A stretch of DNA of 20,300 nucleotides from Pirellulaceae bacterium (GCA_022448645.1 JAKVBZ010000090.1:1-20300); one strand, 5' to 3'; counted from the stretch's first letter, positions 8,610 to 18,600 are shown. The notes: a model not told the origin generated them from the sequence alone. A program made the numbers and translations.

Positions 8610-8793
8610 CCTGCCAGAGTGTCCACCAATCTCAAAGCCTCGTTAAGAAACTTATCCCCGTGCCGACCCAACCTCGCCAATAGAATACACATTACCCGTT
8701 CCAGCCTTTTCTACTTCCTCCACAAGATTCGGATATTTCTGACCGTCTTAAGTATCTAGCTACAAGCCGCCGTGGACCGTCTTGATTCTCGCC

Positions 8794-8821
8794 GTGACAA
8801 AACTGAAGACTGTGTTATCAT
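8794..8821 (+). promoter_or_regulatory. Candidate promoter for the SdrD-like surface protein
   Basis: GTGACA (8794-8799), a 16-nt spacer and TATCAT (8816-8821) resemble sigma-70 -35 and -10 boxes. The implied leader is about 50 nt before the ATG at 8881. Two bases fit less well than consensus, so this is only a candidate. Confidence 0.3.
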
Positions 8822-8865
8822 GAAAGTCGTAAGATACGAGGTTGGTACAGCGTTGGAAACTTCCC

Positions 8866-8873
8866 AAAGAAGG
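8866..8873 (+). promoter_or_regulatory. Ribosome binding site that fixes the surface-protein start
   Basis: AAAGAAGG ends 7 nt before ATG 8881. This favours that ATG over an upstream in-frame TTG at 8842, which has no such site. Confidence 0.65.
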
Positions 8874-8880
8874 TATCGCC

Positions 8881-11800
8881 ATGCGACGGAATAAACCAAC
8901 TCACATTCCTACTACACAGAGACAATCTTACTCCTTCACATCGGCACGCTGCCGCAGGGAACACGACAGGCAAAAGATCCTTGCCTTAGAACCGTTAGAA
9001 ACACGGTACATGCTGGCATCTGATTGGTTTACCAATCCAGTAGCGGACTCTGACATTGAACCCCTGTCGGGGGAAGTGCGCGGGATCAAGTGGGAAGATC
9101 TGAATGGCAACGGCCACTTCGACACGAATGAAATCGGGATAGGTGGTGTGACGATCTATTCGGATCTCAATCGCAACGCTCGGTGGGACAGCGGTGAACC
9201 ACACACGGTGACTATGTACGAAGATCCGGTGACCGATTTTGATGAGGGTGGTCGGTATCATCTGGACGCACTTTTAATAGGCAATCATGTCATTCGAGAA
9301 GTTGTGCCCACCGGCTTCGAGCCAACCTATCCGCAAGGAGGCGGCCGAGTCATTGACTCGACAACCACCAGCTATGGACCGGGCGTAGCGATCGACTTTG
9401 ACGTGACCGGTGTGAGCGTCGTGCCATCCACAACGAATACCGAAACGGCCGTCGATCTGGAACTGACCGTAGTGTGGCCCGATAGTTGCGGCAGCATCCT
9501 GCCCAACAGGACATCCCACAGCGTCGCAGGAAATCATTTACTGGTGCAGATGTATGCTAAACAAGTGGGTGAGATCTGCGCTGAGGTAATTTCTCCTGAA
9601 ACACAGACAGTCCACATTGACGGCTTGCAGGGCCACCGTTTTGAGGTCATCGCTTCACTTCATGAAAGTTTGGACAAAGGCTCCTTTACTCCGACGTTAG
9701 CCTTCGTTGGCAACATCGCCATCGACAGTGCCGGCACACACAGGGTTGCGTTGCATGCAGGTGAAGTCATCGACGGAATCGACTTCGGCAATCGACCGCT
9801 GGAAGTCAACCAAGGCAGTGTGCAGGGTATGAAATGGTCGGACGTCAACGGTAATGGAACGCGAGACCAGGGAGAATCCGGCCTAGCAGGTGTCGTGGTC
9901 TATTCCGATCTCAATTTCAACGGCAAACACGACGCCGACGAGCCAACTGTGCGAACGCGCGAAGACGATCCTCGAACCCCCATTAATGAGACGGGACAAT
10001 ACGTTCTCGATCGACTCACTAACGGCCTGCACTTGATACGTGAAATCGTGCCTGAAGGATTCCGACAGACCTTTCCACTACCTCAGAACACTCCTGAACC
10101 TGCGAACGTCGACATTTTGCCGCCCAGTGATGGAAGCCACATGGTTTACGTACACTCGGACACAGTGATCCGAGGCATCCACTTCGGCAACCAACCCCTG
10201 ACAGCAGAAACGGGCAGTATCCAGGGAACTAAATGGATCGATCACAACGGCAACGGGCGTCGAGATCCAAACGAACCGGGCCTGCCAGGCGTAACCATCT
10301 ACCTGGACACCAACTTGAACGGAGAATTCGACCACCACGAACCACATACCGTTACGCTGGATGACAACACTACCACGGGCATCCAACAACAAGGCCATTA
10401 CCGATTCGCCGAAGTCGAACCAGGCTTTTACATAGTGCGCGAAGTCGTACCGCAAGGTTATAAGCAAACCTTTCCAGAGGTATTCCTGTGTAAGGCACCT
10501 TTCTGTATTGGACGAGGTCATATGGTGAACATCGCGCCGGGTCAAAACGTCACCAACCTAGACTTCGGCAATCAACCTGCTTCGCCCCAGCTGGGCAGTA
10601 TTCATGGCCACAAATGGCTCGATCGCAATGGCAATGGTCAACAGGAATCCGCTGAGCCTGGGCTTCCCGGGGTACGAATCTATATCGATTTAAATAACAA
10701 CGGCCGTCCCGATCGCAACGAACCGCGGACTGTTACGAGACGGGACAACCCCAGAACGGACTTTGACGAAGGCGGCCTGTATCGATTCGACGGCCTGGTA
10801 GCAGGTGAGTACGTCGTTCGTGAAATCGTTCCCAAGGGATTCGTCCAGACATTTCCCGTCAATGGTGCTGAAATTCTTTACAGCCAGACCACTCCAATGC
10901 AACCAGGCCCGGCATACGATTACCAACTGACCGAAATCACCGAAAAGGCTGACACCGCCGGTTTGTCGATGAGCTTTACGGTGATTTGGCGCAACGGTTG
11001 TGGGGCACTGCTGACAAATCAAACCAGTGTATCGGTTGAAGGTCATCAAATAAACGTAGAGATGTTCGGAAAACAGCGGGACAACATTTGTGTGCAGGCT
11101 CTCATACCCAAGACCTATACAGTGCAACTACCACCTTTACCAAGCGGCACCTACGATCTAAAGGCAACGCTTCACAATGTCACATCGACTGGCAACTTTG
11201 ACGCCTCGTTTCTGGTAGAAGGTGAAATTTCAATCGGTGGTAACGGAAGCCACACCGTACAACTCGAACCGAACGAGACATTGGAAGGTATCCATTTCGG
11301 GAATCGTCATCGAAGATTTATCGATGATGCTCCCGTTGTCATATGGGACGGCGATGTGTCGGTCGGCACGACAGGCGACGGCCAATCCTGGAGTGACAAG
11401 AATAACTGGTCGCGCGACGATGCCGTCGATTTCGAGCTAGTGCCTGCCGTCAACCTACCGCACATTTTCTTTCTGCCAGCACAGACCGTCGGCAACATCA
11501 GGATCGACAACGATCAAACCATCGCTTCCCTGCACTTCATGGAGAATTACGAGTTAGAGGGAGCTGACCTGACCGTCACTTCGGGTGAGGTTTCGGTCGC
11601 AGAGGGCATCACAGCCATGCTCAACACCAAGCTCGAAAGTACGGCAGGCATCACGAAAACGGGAGAAGGAAAACTGATCGTGGACACCGCCGTCGGCGAC
11701 GTCACGGTTAGCCAAGGCACCTGGGAAGGATCGCGAGTAACCGGCAACCTACAAGTTCAGGCTGGCGCTGTCCTCTCACCCGGCCATTCGACGCCCGCAT

Positions 11801-12117
11801 CAGACATCAGCCCTGGTTTCACCGTGACATCTGGGGGCGAAATTTTTCCAATCATTGCCAGCTACGAAACGGAACGACGCTTGCACTCACAACATGATCC
11901 GCTACCGGTGGACCTACTCTTCAGCAGCGGTCGCAGCCTGGAATTAAAAATTTCACCGACCACTCTGAACGCTATCGACGATCTCGCAGACACGGCTACG
12001 ACGCGCCACCTTTTCACTCCCACCACTGACCCTCACTCCGCTTGGAATGCCGGCAACAAAAACGATCTGGCTTTCTTGCGAGACTGGACCATCGGTCTCG
12101 ATGAGATGGATCTGTAA
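8881..12117 (+). CDS. SdrD B-like repeat surface protein with duplicated insert domain, 1078 aa
   Basis: The Arg-rich N-terminus ends in LEPLETRYMLA (about residues 36-46), the planctomycete extracellular-protein signature, so the protein is probably exported and surface-associated. Four SdrD/Cna B-type repeats start near residues 64, 312, 445 and 572. Each has a [GR]-x-KWxDxNGNG opening, a D-x-N-x-NG-x-x-D-x-x-E calcium-type loop and a closing IVPxGFxQTFP. After repeats 1 and 4 comes a further domain of about 140 residues (155-305 and 661-810), present twice, each with two conserved Cys and ending GIxFGNR. The C-terminal 260 residues start IWDGDVSVGTTGDGQSWSDK and resemble autotransporter-associated beta-strand/beta-helix sequence (ITKTGEGKLIVD). 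No LPXTG, PEP-CTERM or transmembrane anchor is visible. A structural or adhesive role is inferred. It is convergent with the sulfatase remnant across a hairpin. Confidence 0.88.
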   Translation: MRRNKPTHIPTTQRQSYSFTSARCRREHDRQKILALEPLETRYMLASDWFTNPVADSDIEPLSGEVRGIKWEDLNGNGHFDTNEIGIGGVTIYSDLNRNARWDSGEPHTVTMYEDPVTDFDEGGRYHLDALLIGNHVIREVVPTGFEPTYPQGGGRVIDSTTTSYGPGVAIDFDVTGVSVVPSTTNTETAVDLELTVVWPDSCGSILPNRTSHSVAGNHLLVQMYAKQVGEICAEVISPETQTVHIDGLQGHRFEVIASLHESLDKGSFTPTLAFVGNIAIDSAGTHRVALHAGEVIDGIDFGNRPLEVNQGSVQGMKWSDVNGNGTRDQGESGLAGVVVYSDLNFNGKHDADEPTVRTREDDPRTPINETGQYVLDRLTNGLHLIREIVPEGFRQTFPLPQNTPEPANVDILPPSDGSHMVYVHSDTVIRGIHFGNQPLTAETGSIQGTKWIDHNGNGRRDPNEPGLPGVTIYLDTNLNGEFDHHEPHTVTLDDNTTTGIQQQGHYRFAEVEPGFYIVREVVPQGYKQTFPEVFLCKAPFCIGRGHMVNIAPGQNVTNLDFGNQPASPQLGSIHGHKWLDRNGNGQQESAEPGLPGVRIYIDLNNNGRPDRNEPRTVTRRDNPRTDFDEGGLYRFDGLVAGEYVVREIVPKGFVQTFPVNGAEILYSQTTPMQPGPAYDYQLTEITEKADTAGLSMSFTVIWRNGCGALLTNQTSVSVEGHQINVEMFGKQRDNICVQALIPKTYTVQLPPLPSGTYDLKATLHNVTSTGNFDASFLVEGEISIGGNGSHTVQLEPNETLEGIHFGNRHRRFIDDAPVVIWDGDVSVGTTGDGQSWSDKNNWSRDDAVDFELVPAVNLPHIFFLPAQTVGNIRIDNDQTIASLHFMENYELEGADLTVTSGEVSVAEGITAMLNTKLESTAGITKTGEGKLIVDTAVGDVTVSQGTWEGSRVTGNLQVQAGAVLSPGHSTPASDISPGFTVTSGGEIFPIIASYETERRLHSQHDPLPVDLLFSSGRSLELKISPTTLNAIDDLADTATTRHLFTPTTDPHSAWNAGNKNDLAFLRDWTIGLDEMDL

Positions 12118-12125
12118 ACTGTCGG

Positions 12126-12162
12126 TTCCTGCGTAAAACCAAGGGACTTGGTCAAGCAGGAA
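12126..12162. terminator. Two-tier inverted repeat, probable bidirectional terminator
   Basis: The outer arms TTCCTGC (12126-12132) and GCAGGAA (12156-12162) enclose inner arms ACCAAG (12138-12143) and CTTGGT (12147-12152) with a GGA loop. It lies 9 bp after the surface-protein stop and 15 bp from the stop of the convergent sulfatase remnant, the place expected for a shared terminator. There is no strong T-run on either side, so efficiency is uncertain. Confidence 0.5.
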
Positions 12163-12177
12163 AACGCGAATCCAAGC

Positions 12178-12597
12178 CTAAAACGGTTGGTTGTCTTTAA
12201 TTCCTAAGGCTCTGCGAGCCTCCGCATCCAACACCAAGCACCCTTCATGGACAGGGCGAATATCGTATTTCTTGCAGATGTCAAAAGCGATTCGAGCGTT
12301 GTTACGAAGACGTTCCCGGCTCGCATCCGTCAAGTTGGGCCGGCAAACTGCGGGCTGTATCGATCCCATACAATAGTTTTTTCGAAGGCTAAATCCATCG
12401 CGTGCCAGACGATCCAGGGACGGCGTTTGAATGTGACCGTTGCCGTAAACCGCGATCGTATCGGGACGCTGGCCATCGGCAAACAAGAACAAGACGTTCG
12501 GTCGATTTTCGGCAGCCACGGATGAGAAGGTTACCGAAAAGGCAGTCAAAACGAACACGCCAAGCAAAAGAATCACGCTAAACGGGACCAACCGCAT
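12178..12597 (-). pseudogene. Sulfatase remnant, truncated at the formylglycine motif (139 codons)
   Basis: ATG 12597 has a strong AAGGAG site (12605-12610) 7 nt upstream. The product begins with a signal peptide (MRLVPFSVILLLGVFVLTAF, cleavage near SVAA), then the N-terminal arylsulfatase strand NRPNVLFLFADGQRPDTIAV and HIQTPSLDRLARDGF. The family normally runs 450-550 residues. Here the sulfatase sequence stops inside the catalytic C-x-P-S-R motif: PAVCRPN is followed by an unrelated tail (LTDASRERLRNN to LGIKDNQPF, about 50 residues) that I do not recognise. Planctomycete sulfatases usually read ADDQRPD; here one metal-binding Asp is Gly (ADGQRPD). All this points to an internal deletion that joined a sulfatase start to another sequence in frame, leaving an inactive product. 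The intact expression signals suggest a recent event. An alternative start at 12654 adds 19 residues without a signal-peptide character. Confidence 0.75.
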
Positions 12598-12604
12598 GTT
12601 GAAT

Positions 12605-12610
12605 CTCCTT
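12605..12610 (-). promoter_or_regulatory. Ribosome binding site of the sulfatase remnant
   Basis: On the minus strand AAGGAG lies 7 nt before ATG 12597. It fixes the start at the signal peptide and shows that the translation signal is still intact although the gene is broken. Confidence 0.7.
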
Positions 12611-12777
12611 GTATCAAGACAAGGGTTTCTTGGAGTGCTGTTATCAACGTTCAACCATCAAAGAAAGTCACGAGCTTGCACGCGCAACCGGTGACATTCC
12701 CGCGTCCCTTGTGTAAATTCATAAACATGAGACTATGGTCAAACGCTTATTGTGAATGCCAATTGGAGCACATCAAC

Positions 12778-14022
12778 ATGAAAACCACCACGTCTTGGAT
12801 TCTGCTCGCCGTTCTGACTGTTCCCCTTCAATGTGTTGAACTACCTGCTGGTGAATCTGACACCAACCATGCTTTCCCATTACTGCAGTACGAGGTGAAG
12901 ACTCAAGTCGTACTCCAACACAAAGACAAAACGTTCTTTTGGTTTCATCCACGAGTGGCCGTCATCCGTGACAACGGTGACACGCAGGTCCCACCCTTGG
13001 TCATGACGCTACAGAAACATCTGATCGTGTCCGACCACTATTCCGGACTGTATGCCATGCACTCGAATGACCTGGGCCAAACATGGACCGGTCCGGAACA
13101 AGTACCTGCACTCGACTGGGTGCGGAAGAAGGACGTCGACATTTCTGTGATCGATGTCACGCCTGGTTGGCATCCGCACAAGCAAAAGATTATTGCTGTG
13201 GGAGCACAGGTGAGATACAACCATGGTGGAAAGCAGCTCGAAGACGTTAAACGGTCGCATCAAACGTCGTACTCGGTCTATGATCCCCAATCCGGTCAGT
13301 GGACAAAATGGAAACGTCTCGAACTGCCCAACTTGAAACAGTTTAACTTCGCGCGCAGCGCGTGTGCTCAATGGCTGGTAGAACCAGACGGATCAGTGCT
13401 CCTGCCGTTTTATCACGGTATCGATTCGCCCCATCCTCGATCTGCATCCGTACTGCGATGTGCGTTCGATGGAGAGGAACTGAAATATCTCGGCCACGGT
13501 ACTGAAATGCACCAAGGAACATTCCGTGGTTACACGGAACCTTCGATCATCAAATACCACGGCCGGTACTTCCTCACCATTCGCAGTGACGACAGCGCCT
13601 GGGTCACCGTCAGTAAGGACGGACTGACCTATCCTCCTCCCAAACGATGGACGTTTGACGACGGTCAAGAACTTGGCAGTTACAATACACAACAACATTG
13701 GTTGGCGCACAGCGATGGATTGCTTTTGACCTACACTCGGCGAGGTGCCAACAACGATCACATTTTTCGCAATCGCGCACCGCTATTCATCGCTCAGGTA
13801 GATCCGGACAAGCTCCACGTGATTCGAAGTACAGAGCGAGTGTTAATATCGAACCGTTTGGCTCCGCTGGGGAATTTCGGAGCCACCGCCATCAGTCCTG
13901 ACGAAAGCTGGGTAACGGTCGCCGAGTTCGTTACGCCCGAAGCTTACGACCGGGGTGCAAAAGGTTGTTTGTACATCGCACGAGTCCTCTGGTCGGAACC
14001 CAACCGTGATGTACCGGAATGA
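12778..14022 (+). CDS. Secreted sialidase/BNR-repeat family protein, 414 aa
   Basis: ATG 12778 is preceded by GGAG (12765-12768) at 9 nt and starts a signal peptide (MKTTTSWILLAVLTVPLQCV, cleavage around LPAG). The frame is open further upstream to 12676, but that part is not protein-like. The mature protein looks like a six-bladed sialidase/neuraminidase-type propeller. It has one clear Asp box (SNDLGQTW, about residues 96-103), a second degenerate one (VSKDGLTYPPPKRW, about 277-290), and the phrases FRGYTEPSIIKYHGRYFLTI and NRLAPLGNFGATAISPDESW. In this family such proteins cleave terminal sialic acids or act on other glycans; many planctomycete members are uncharacterised, so the substrate is not assigned. 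It is divergent from the sulfatase remnant with 180 bp between starts, which hints at a former glycan-degradation pair. It ends at a good intrinsic terminator. Confidence 0.8.
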   Translation: MKTTTSWILLAVLTVPLQCVELPAGESDTNHAFPLLQYEVKTQVVLQHKDKTFFWFHPRVAVIRDNGDTQVPPLVMTLQKHLIVSDHYSGLYAMHSNDLGQTWTGPEQVPALDWVRKKDVDISVIDVTPGWHPHKQKIIAVGAQVRYNHGGKQLEDVKRSHQTSYSVYDPQSGQWTKWKRLELPNLKQFNFARSACAQWLVEPDGSVLLPFYHGIDSPHPRSASVLRCAFDGEELKYLGHGTEMHQGTFRGYTEPSIIKYHGRYFLTIRSDDSAWVTVSKDGLTYPPPKRWTFDDGQELGSYNTQQHWLAHSDGLLLTYTRRGANNDHIFRNRAPLFIAQVDPDKLHVIRSTERVLISNRLAPLGNFGATAISPDESWVTVAEFVTPEAYDRGAKGCLYIARVLWSEPNRDVPE

Positions 14023-14027
14023 TTCTG

Positions 14028-14053
14028 GCTGGGCTTCGGCTCCAGCAGTTTTT
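14028..14053 (+). terminator. Intrinsic terminator of the sialidase-like gene
   Basis: A stem GCTGGGC/GC(T)CCAGC with a single bulged T and a stable TTCG tetraloop (14028-14046) is followed within 2 nt by TTTTT (14049-14053). It starts 5 nt after the TGA stop. This is a classical Rho-independent terminator. Confidence 0.8.
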
Positions 14054-14137
14054 AACCGCAGAGGCATTCCGGACGAAGGTCGCTTAATGCATTCCTGGAA
14101 CCGCATGAATGCTTTGAGTTGACGCTAAATGTCCTCT

Positions 14138-14310
14138 TCATGCTGAGCTTCGCAAAGGATCCATCTGAGCCGCAAGCGCTAGTCTCGGGCGGATCGGCGG
14201 TCGGGATCATCATGGGCCCAAGTCTAGCGCCGTCGGCTCACAAGCCTTGGTTCTATAGGAAGCATGATCGCACCAGGATTCTTCGGGTACGGCGTTTCCG
14301 CAGAATGACA
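14138..14310. repeat. REP-like intergenic element with inverted repeat units
   Basis: Two inverted copies of a roughly 25-bp unit lie at 14166-14190 and 14216-14240. TGAGCCG (14166-14172) pairs with CGGCTCA (14234-14240), and GCGCTAG (14176-14182) pairs with CTAGCGC (14224-14230), around a 25-bp centre. The flanks look like the nested hairpin sequences common in bacterial interspersed repeats: TGCTGAGCTTCGCAAAGGAT on the left, and GGATTCTTCGGG with CCGCAGAATGACA on the right, the latter a hairpin at 14278-14308. The element fills the 336-bp gap between two convergent genes. It has no coding sequence and may also end transcription of the propeller gene. Confidence 0.55.
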
Positions 14311-14358
14311 CCAACGTCGGAGTATGTAGCTGGGCGGAAAGCGATGCGACCACAAAGC

Positions 14359-15678
14359 TTACTGATCCGCATTCTCTTCGATGTTATAGAGATGCGATGC
14401 AGAACGCAGGATCAAGGCATTCTCAGCGACCGCCGGCGATGCCATGAAATGTCCTTCGAGCTGATTCGTCGCCAACATGTGGAACCGCGTATCGGCAGCC
14501 AGAACCGTCATCTGCCCTTCTTCGCTCAACAAATAGATCCTGTCGCCCACAGAAATCGGTGACGCCGAGAAGTTACCACCAATGCGATGTTTCCAAACAA
14601 TCGCTCCCGTCGCGGCATCCAAGCACGCTGCCACTCCTTCGTCACCAATCACATAAATCGCGTCACCAATCAGCAAAGGTGAGGGAACGTGCGACACGTT
14701 CTTTCGTTGGGTCCACACGATCTGCTCGTTGGTGATCTGGCCAACGGCGGTTGGCCTGATGGCATACATGACAGGTAAACTTTGGTCTTCGAATCCCACA
14801 ATGAATACACAATCGTTGCCGAGGATGGGGCGCGCGACAACCGAAAATCCGTCATAGGGATACCACCAAATTTCTTCCCCATCCTGTACATCGTAAGATG
14901 CCACATGATCTGCGGCCGTACTGATCAATTGTGTTCTGCCGACAGCATCCACCACCAACGGCGTCGAGTACGCCATCAACGGGAACCCTCGACGGCCCGG
15001 GGGTTCCAACTTGTCTTTTTCCCTCGCCGCCTCCAAGTGGTTGCGAGGTTGCTTCCAAATCACTTTACCCGTGTACTTATCAAGCGCCACAACAAACTGG
15101 ACATCGGTGCCGTCGCAGGTTACGAAAACCCGCTCTTCGTGGATCACCAGAGAGCTACCTGGAGCATGTGGATGTCGAAATGCCAACGATTGTTGTTTCC
15201 AAAGGACGGTACCATCTGTCGAGAGGCAGGCAGTGCCAGCTGTGCCGAAATGCACGTAGACACGCCCGTTGTCCAGGACCGGCGTGGGAGACGCATAACT
15301 GTTGGTAGCGTGAATGGGGCCCGGATCATTGTGTCGGAACAGCTCGACGTCGTGCAGCACCTTGCCGCTCGCCAGTTCGACAGCTAGGGCCCGCAGAGAC
15401 TGCCCTTCTTCGGTAGCGGATGTCAACCATATCTGACCTTCGCCACAAACCGGCGAGGACCAACCTTTGCCGGGAATCTGCACCTTCCACCGCAAGTTCT
15501 GTTGTTCACTCCAGCGCAGAGGAAGCTGTCCCTGCGGTACGTGCCCTTGCCCATCTGGCCCACGGAATTGCGGCCAGTCCGCCAATGCAGTCACGCCATT
15601 CGCGATCCATCCGACCAGCAGGGCCAAGCGGATGAAGTGCTGGACTATCGCTTGCTCCAGTTTCCTGACTCTGCACAT
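14359..15678 (-). CDS. Secreted PQQ-like beta-propeller repeat protein, 439 aa
   Basis: The start ATG at 15678 overlaps the stop of the upstream PSD1 gene as TAATG, so the two genes are very probably translationally coupled. An upstream in-frame ATG at 15723 would lie inside the PSD1 gene. The leader (FIRLALLVGWIANGVTALA, cleavage after ALA at about 33) is followed by the family signature WPQFRGPDGQG. Propeller blades repeat through the rest: GEGQIWLTSATEEGQSLRAL, DNGRVYVHFGTAGTACL, GDAIYVIGDEGVAACLDAAT and GDRIYLLSEEGQMTVLAADT. It belongs to the outer-membrane BamB/PQQ-dehydrogenase-like propeller superfamily. The conserved catalytic residues of true quinoprotein dehydrogenases are not evident, so a binding or accessory role for the coupled PSD1 protein is inferred rather than an enzyme activity. 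Confidence 0.88.
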   Translation of the reverse strand: MCRVRKLEQAIVQHFIRLALLVGWIANGVTALADWPQFRGPDGQGHVPQGQLPLRWSEQQNLRWKVQIPGKGWSSPVCGEGQIWLTSATEEGQSLRALAVELASGKVLHDVELFRHNDPGPIHATNSYASPTPVLDNGRVYVHFGTAGTACLSTDGTVLWKQQSLAFRHPHAPGSSLVIHEERVFVTCDGTDVQFVVALDKYTGKVIWKQPRNHLEAAREKDKLEPPGRRGFPLMAYSTPLVVDAVGRTQLISTAADHVASYDVQDGEEIWWYPYDGFSVVARPILGNDCVFIVGFEDQSLPVMYAIRPTAVGQITNEQIVWTQRKNVSHVPSPLLIGDAIYVIGDEGVAACLDAATGAIVWKHRIGGNFSASPISVGDRIYLLSEEGQMTVLAADTRFHMLATNQLEGHFMASPAVAENALILRSASHLYNIEENADQ

Positions 15679-18600
15679 TATTCGAGATACAAGAACTCGT
15701 TCGTGTTCAGTAGCATCTGGCAAAGTTCTACCAGGGCCTTCAGCTGAATTTCATCTTTTGATGAATCTTCCTGCCCGAATATTTCAACTTGACTTTCCAG
15801 CAACTCACGACTCCAGTCGATCTCCATGGCTGCGGGTCGCCGAGAGAATACGAACCTGTAGGCCCATTCGATGCGCAATTCGGTGTCGTCACCAGCGGTG
15901 TTGACCACGCGTGCCGCCAATTGTGCCGCCTGTTCGGCTGCCAATCCGTCGTTCAGCATGGCCAGTGGCTGGAGTGCGACGGCTGCGTCGTCACGTTGGC
16001 AGACTCCAGCCGTGACAATCGGTTTGTCGAAGACATTGAGAAACGATGGGTTGTAGATCCTGCGATTCAGCAAGTAAAGCGTGCGACGATACTTCGAAGT
16101 CGGGGTGGCCAAACCTGTCTTGGCCACGGTCACACGTCCGTCCGGGTGATACTCGAGCGGCACCGGTGCGCCACCTAAGGTCACGTCGAGCGCTCCGCTC
16201 GCCGACAACATCGAGTCACGAATCGATTCGGCTTCCAGTCGCCGCAGACGTGCTCGCCACAACAGATTGTTTTCTGGGTCGACGGAAGGGGCCATCGAAG
16301 CCGGAGCAACTTCGCTCACTTGCCGGTACACGGCCGAGCTCATGATCTGACGAATGGCCCGCTTTAAGGACCAGCCACTGTCTCGAAAGTCCGCGGCCAG
16401 CCATTCGATCAACTGTGGATGCGTAGGATTCGCACCAGATTCCCCCATATTCTCTGAGGTGGAAACGATTCCCTTTCCCAATAAATGCTGCCAGACGCGG
16501 TTCATCATCACACGAGCCACCAATCCACTGGCGGGTGACGGTGCTTCGGTCAGCCATCGAGCCATCGCCGTGCGACGGCCGGAGTTTTCAGGAACGCTTA
16601 CGAAAGCTGCTTCGTCAGCCGATGCCGCAATCCCTGTGTCACGTTGCGTGTAGTTGACGAGGAGTTGCTCAGTCGCGTCGTTGGTCAGCACACTCAAAAA
16701 CTGAGCCGGAACCGCCCGTCGCGGAAAGTTGTATTCGCCTCGCTTAAACAGGTGCGTTTCGGGAGGAGCACCGACGTCGTACATCGCCATGATCCAGCCA
16801 TGGTCGCGACGTTGGACGTTGATCTTGGCAATTTGCTGGTTGTGTTCGCCGATTTTTTGCTGGTCCTCGGCCGATATTGCGGGGTCCACCTCTTCGGGTT
16901 TGACAGCGAGCAGGGCCTCTAGTTTTTCAGCAAGATATTTCTGAATCTCATTACGTTCTTCGGCTGCAGTAGCCAACGCGCCTTTGGTATCCTCGCGTAA
17001 CGTTTCAGGAATCGTCGCGTATTTTTCTTCCCGTAATCGGGCTTCGGTGGCGGCCTTAATCGCGGTGATTTTTTCGGTGACGCCCGCCACTTGCTTGTCG
17101 AGTTCGCCGTTGTGGCGATTGATCTCGCCCAACGTGACCTTCGACACGTCTGGTAGCGCTCGTGCTTGTGGGTTCTTCCAACTCGGCACGTTCAGTGCTG
17201 GCGTCATCAAAGCCATCAGGCTGTAGTAATCTTGCTGCGACACTGGCTCGAACTTATGACTGTGGCAACGGGCACAGGTAAGCGTCAAACCCATCACGCT
17301 CGTGCCGATTTGCGAAACCGTATCGTGCAGCACGGACCAAATAATGAAAGGACGAGGGTCCTCCAGACTAATGTCCTCACAGCATCGATAGTATCCAGTC
17401 GCTACCAGATGATCTCGTATCTCTGGCGTGTAACGCTCGGCGTTCCGCCAGTCAACCATTTCGTCACCGGCCAGTTGCTCTTGAAGAAATCGCGAGTACG
17501 GTTTGTCTTCATTCCACGATCTCACCACGTAATCACGATACAACCATTTTCCTTTGGTGAACCCAATGGGCGGTCCAAAGTCGTCGTCAAAACTGATCGT
17601 GTCGGTGTAACCGACGATGTCCAGCCAGTGACGCCCCCAGCGAACGCCGAAATGAGGCGACGCCAGCAATCGGTCAAGCAGGCGTTCGGGGGCATCTGGT
17701 CGCTGGTCCGACGAAAACTGGTCGGACTCTTGGGAAGGCGGGGGCAAACCGGCCAAATCGAAATACATCCGCCGGATCAACCGACGTCGGTCTGTCTCGG
17801 GTGACATGCCCAGACCATGTTCGGTTAACTTTTGAATTACAAAGGCATCAATCGCAGTTGGCGAGTGCGGCACAGCATCGGTGCCTGCGTCGACTCCAAC
17901 TGGTTGAGAAAATCGCCGGTTTTCAGCAGCTGGAACATTCGGTTGAGTCAAAGGCAAAAACGCCCAATGTTCTGTTTGTTGCTGTGTCGCCTGACGCGGT
18001 AGCTCCTGGACCTCTTCGTCCGCAGGGGCTCCTTCGTCCACCCAACGCCGGATCCAACGAATTTGTTCGTCCGACAGTCTGTCGGCATCATCGGGGGGCA
18101 TATCCCCGTGGACCACCATATCGACGAGAATACTTTGTGCCGCGTTGCCACGTACGATGGCCGGGCCACCTTCGCCCCCACGCAAAAGCAACGACAAACT
18201 AGTCACATCCAATCCACCTTCTGCCTCGGAGCCTTCATGGCAATCATAGCAATGGGCTGCCAAGATCGGTTGGATGTCGGTCTCGAAGTGGGGAACGCGG
18301 TCCAGTTCAGGCAACTGTTTAAAATGGATCTCCACGCGACCGGGACGCAACACATGGTTGTAAATGGCGAGCTCGTCCAGGTCGCCCGAAAAATGTTGGA
18401 TAAACGGTTGCTTATCAGGATCATACGATAGTGCACCAATTGTGATCGGTTGGCCAGCGCGCGAAGGGGCCTTGGCATCAATGCGTCCCCCTTTGTTTAA
18501 CTCACCGTTGATGTAAATGTGAGCATTGTTGCCGGCCGTCAACGGATCGAAGGTCACTGCCACATGGGTGAACTTATCCGTGGGGATTTCTCCCGACTGG

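Larger units (their letters stand above)
8338..8880. other. Divergent intergenic region, 543 bp
   Basis: This lies between the cyclase gene and the SdrD-like surface protein gene. It holds a perfect 21-bp tandem duplication (8568-8609), a candidate promoter for the surface protein (8794-8821) and its ribosome binding site (8866-8873), all listed separately. No RNA gene or recognisable coding remnant was seen in the rest. Confidence 0.6.

Noticed and set aside
12598..12777. Promoter pair in the short divergent gap between the sulfatase remnant and the sialidase gene
   Set aside because: Only poor hexamers with wrong spacing (for example TTGTGT and TATGGT, 19 nt apart) were found; not reliable enough to list.
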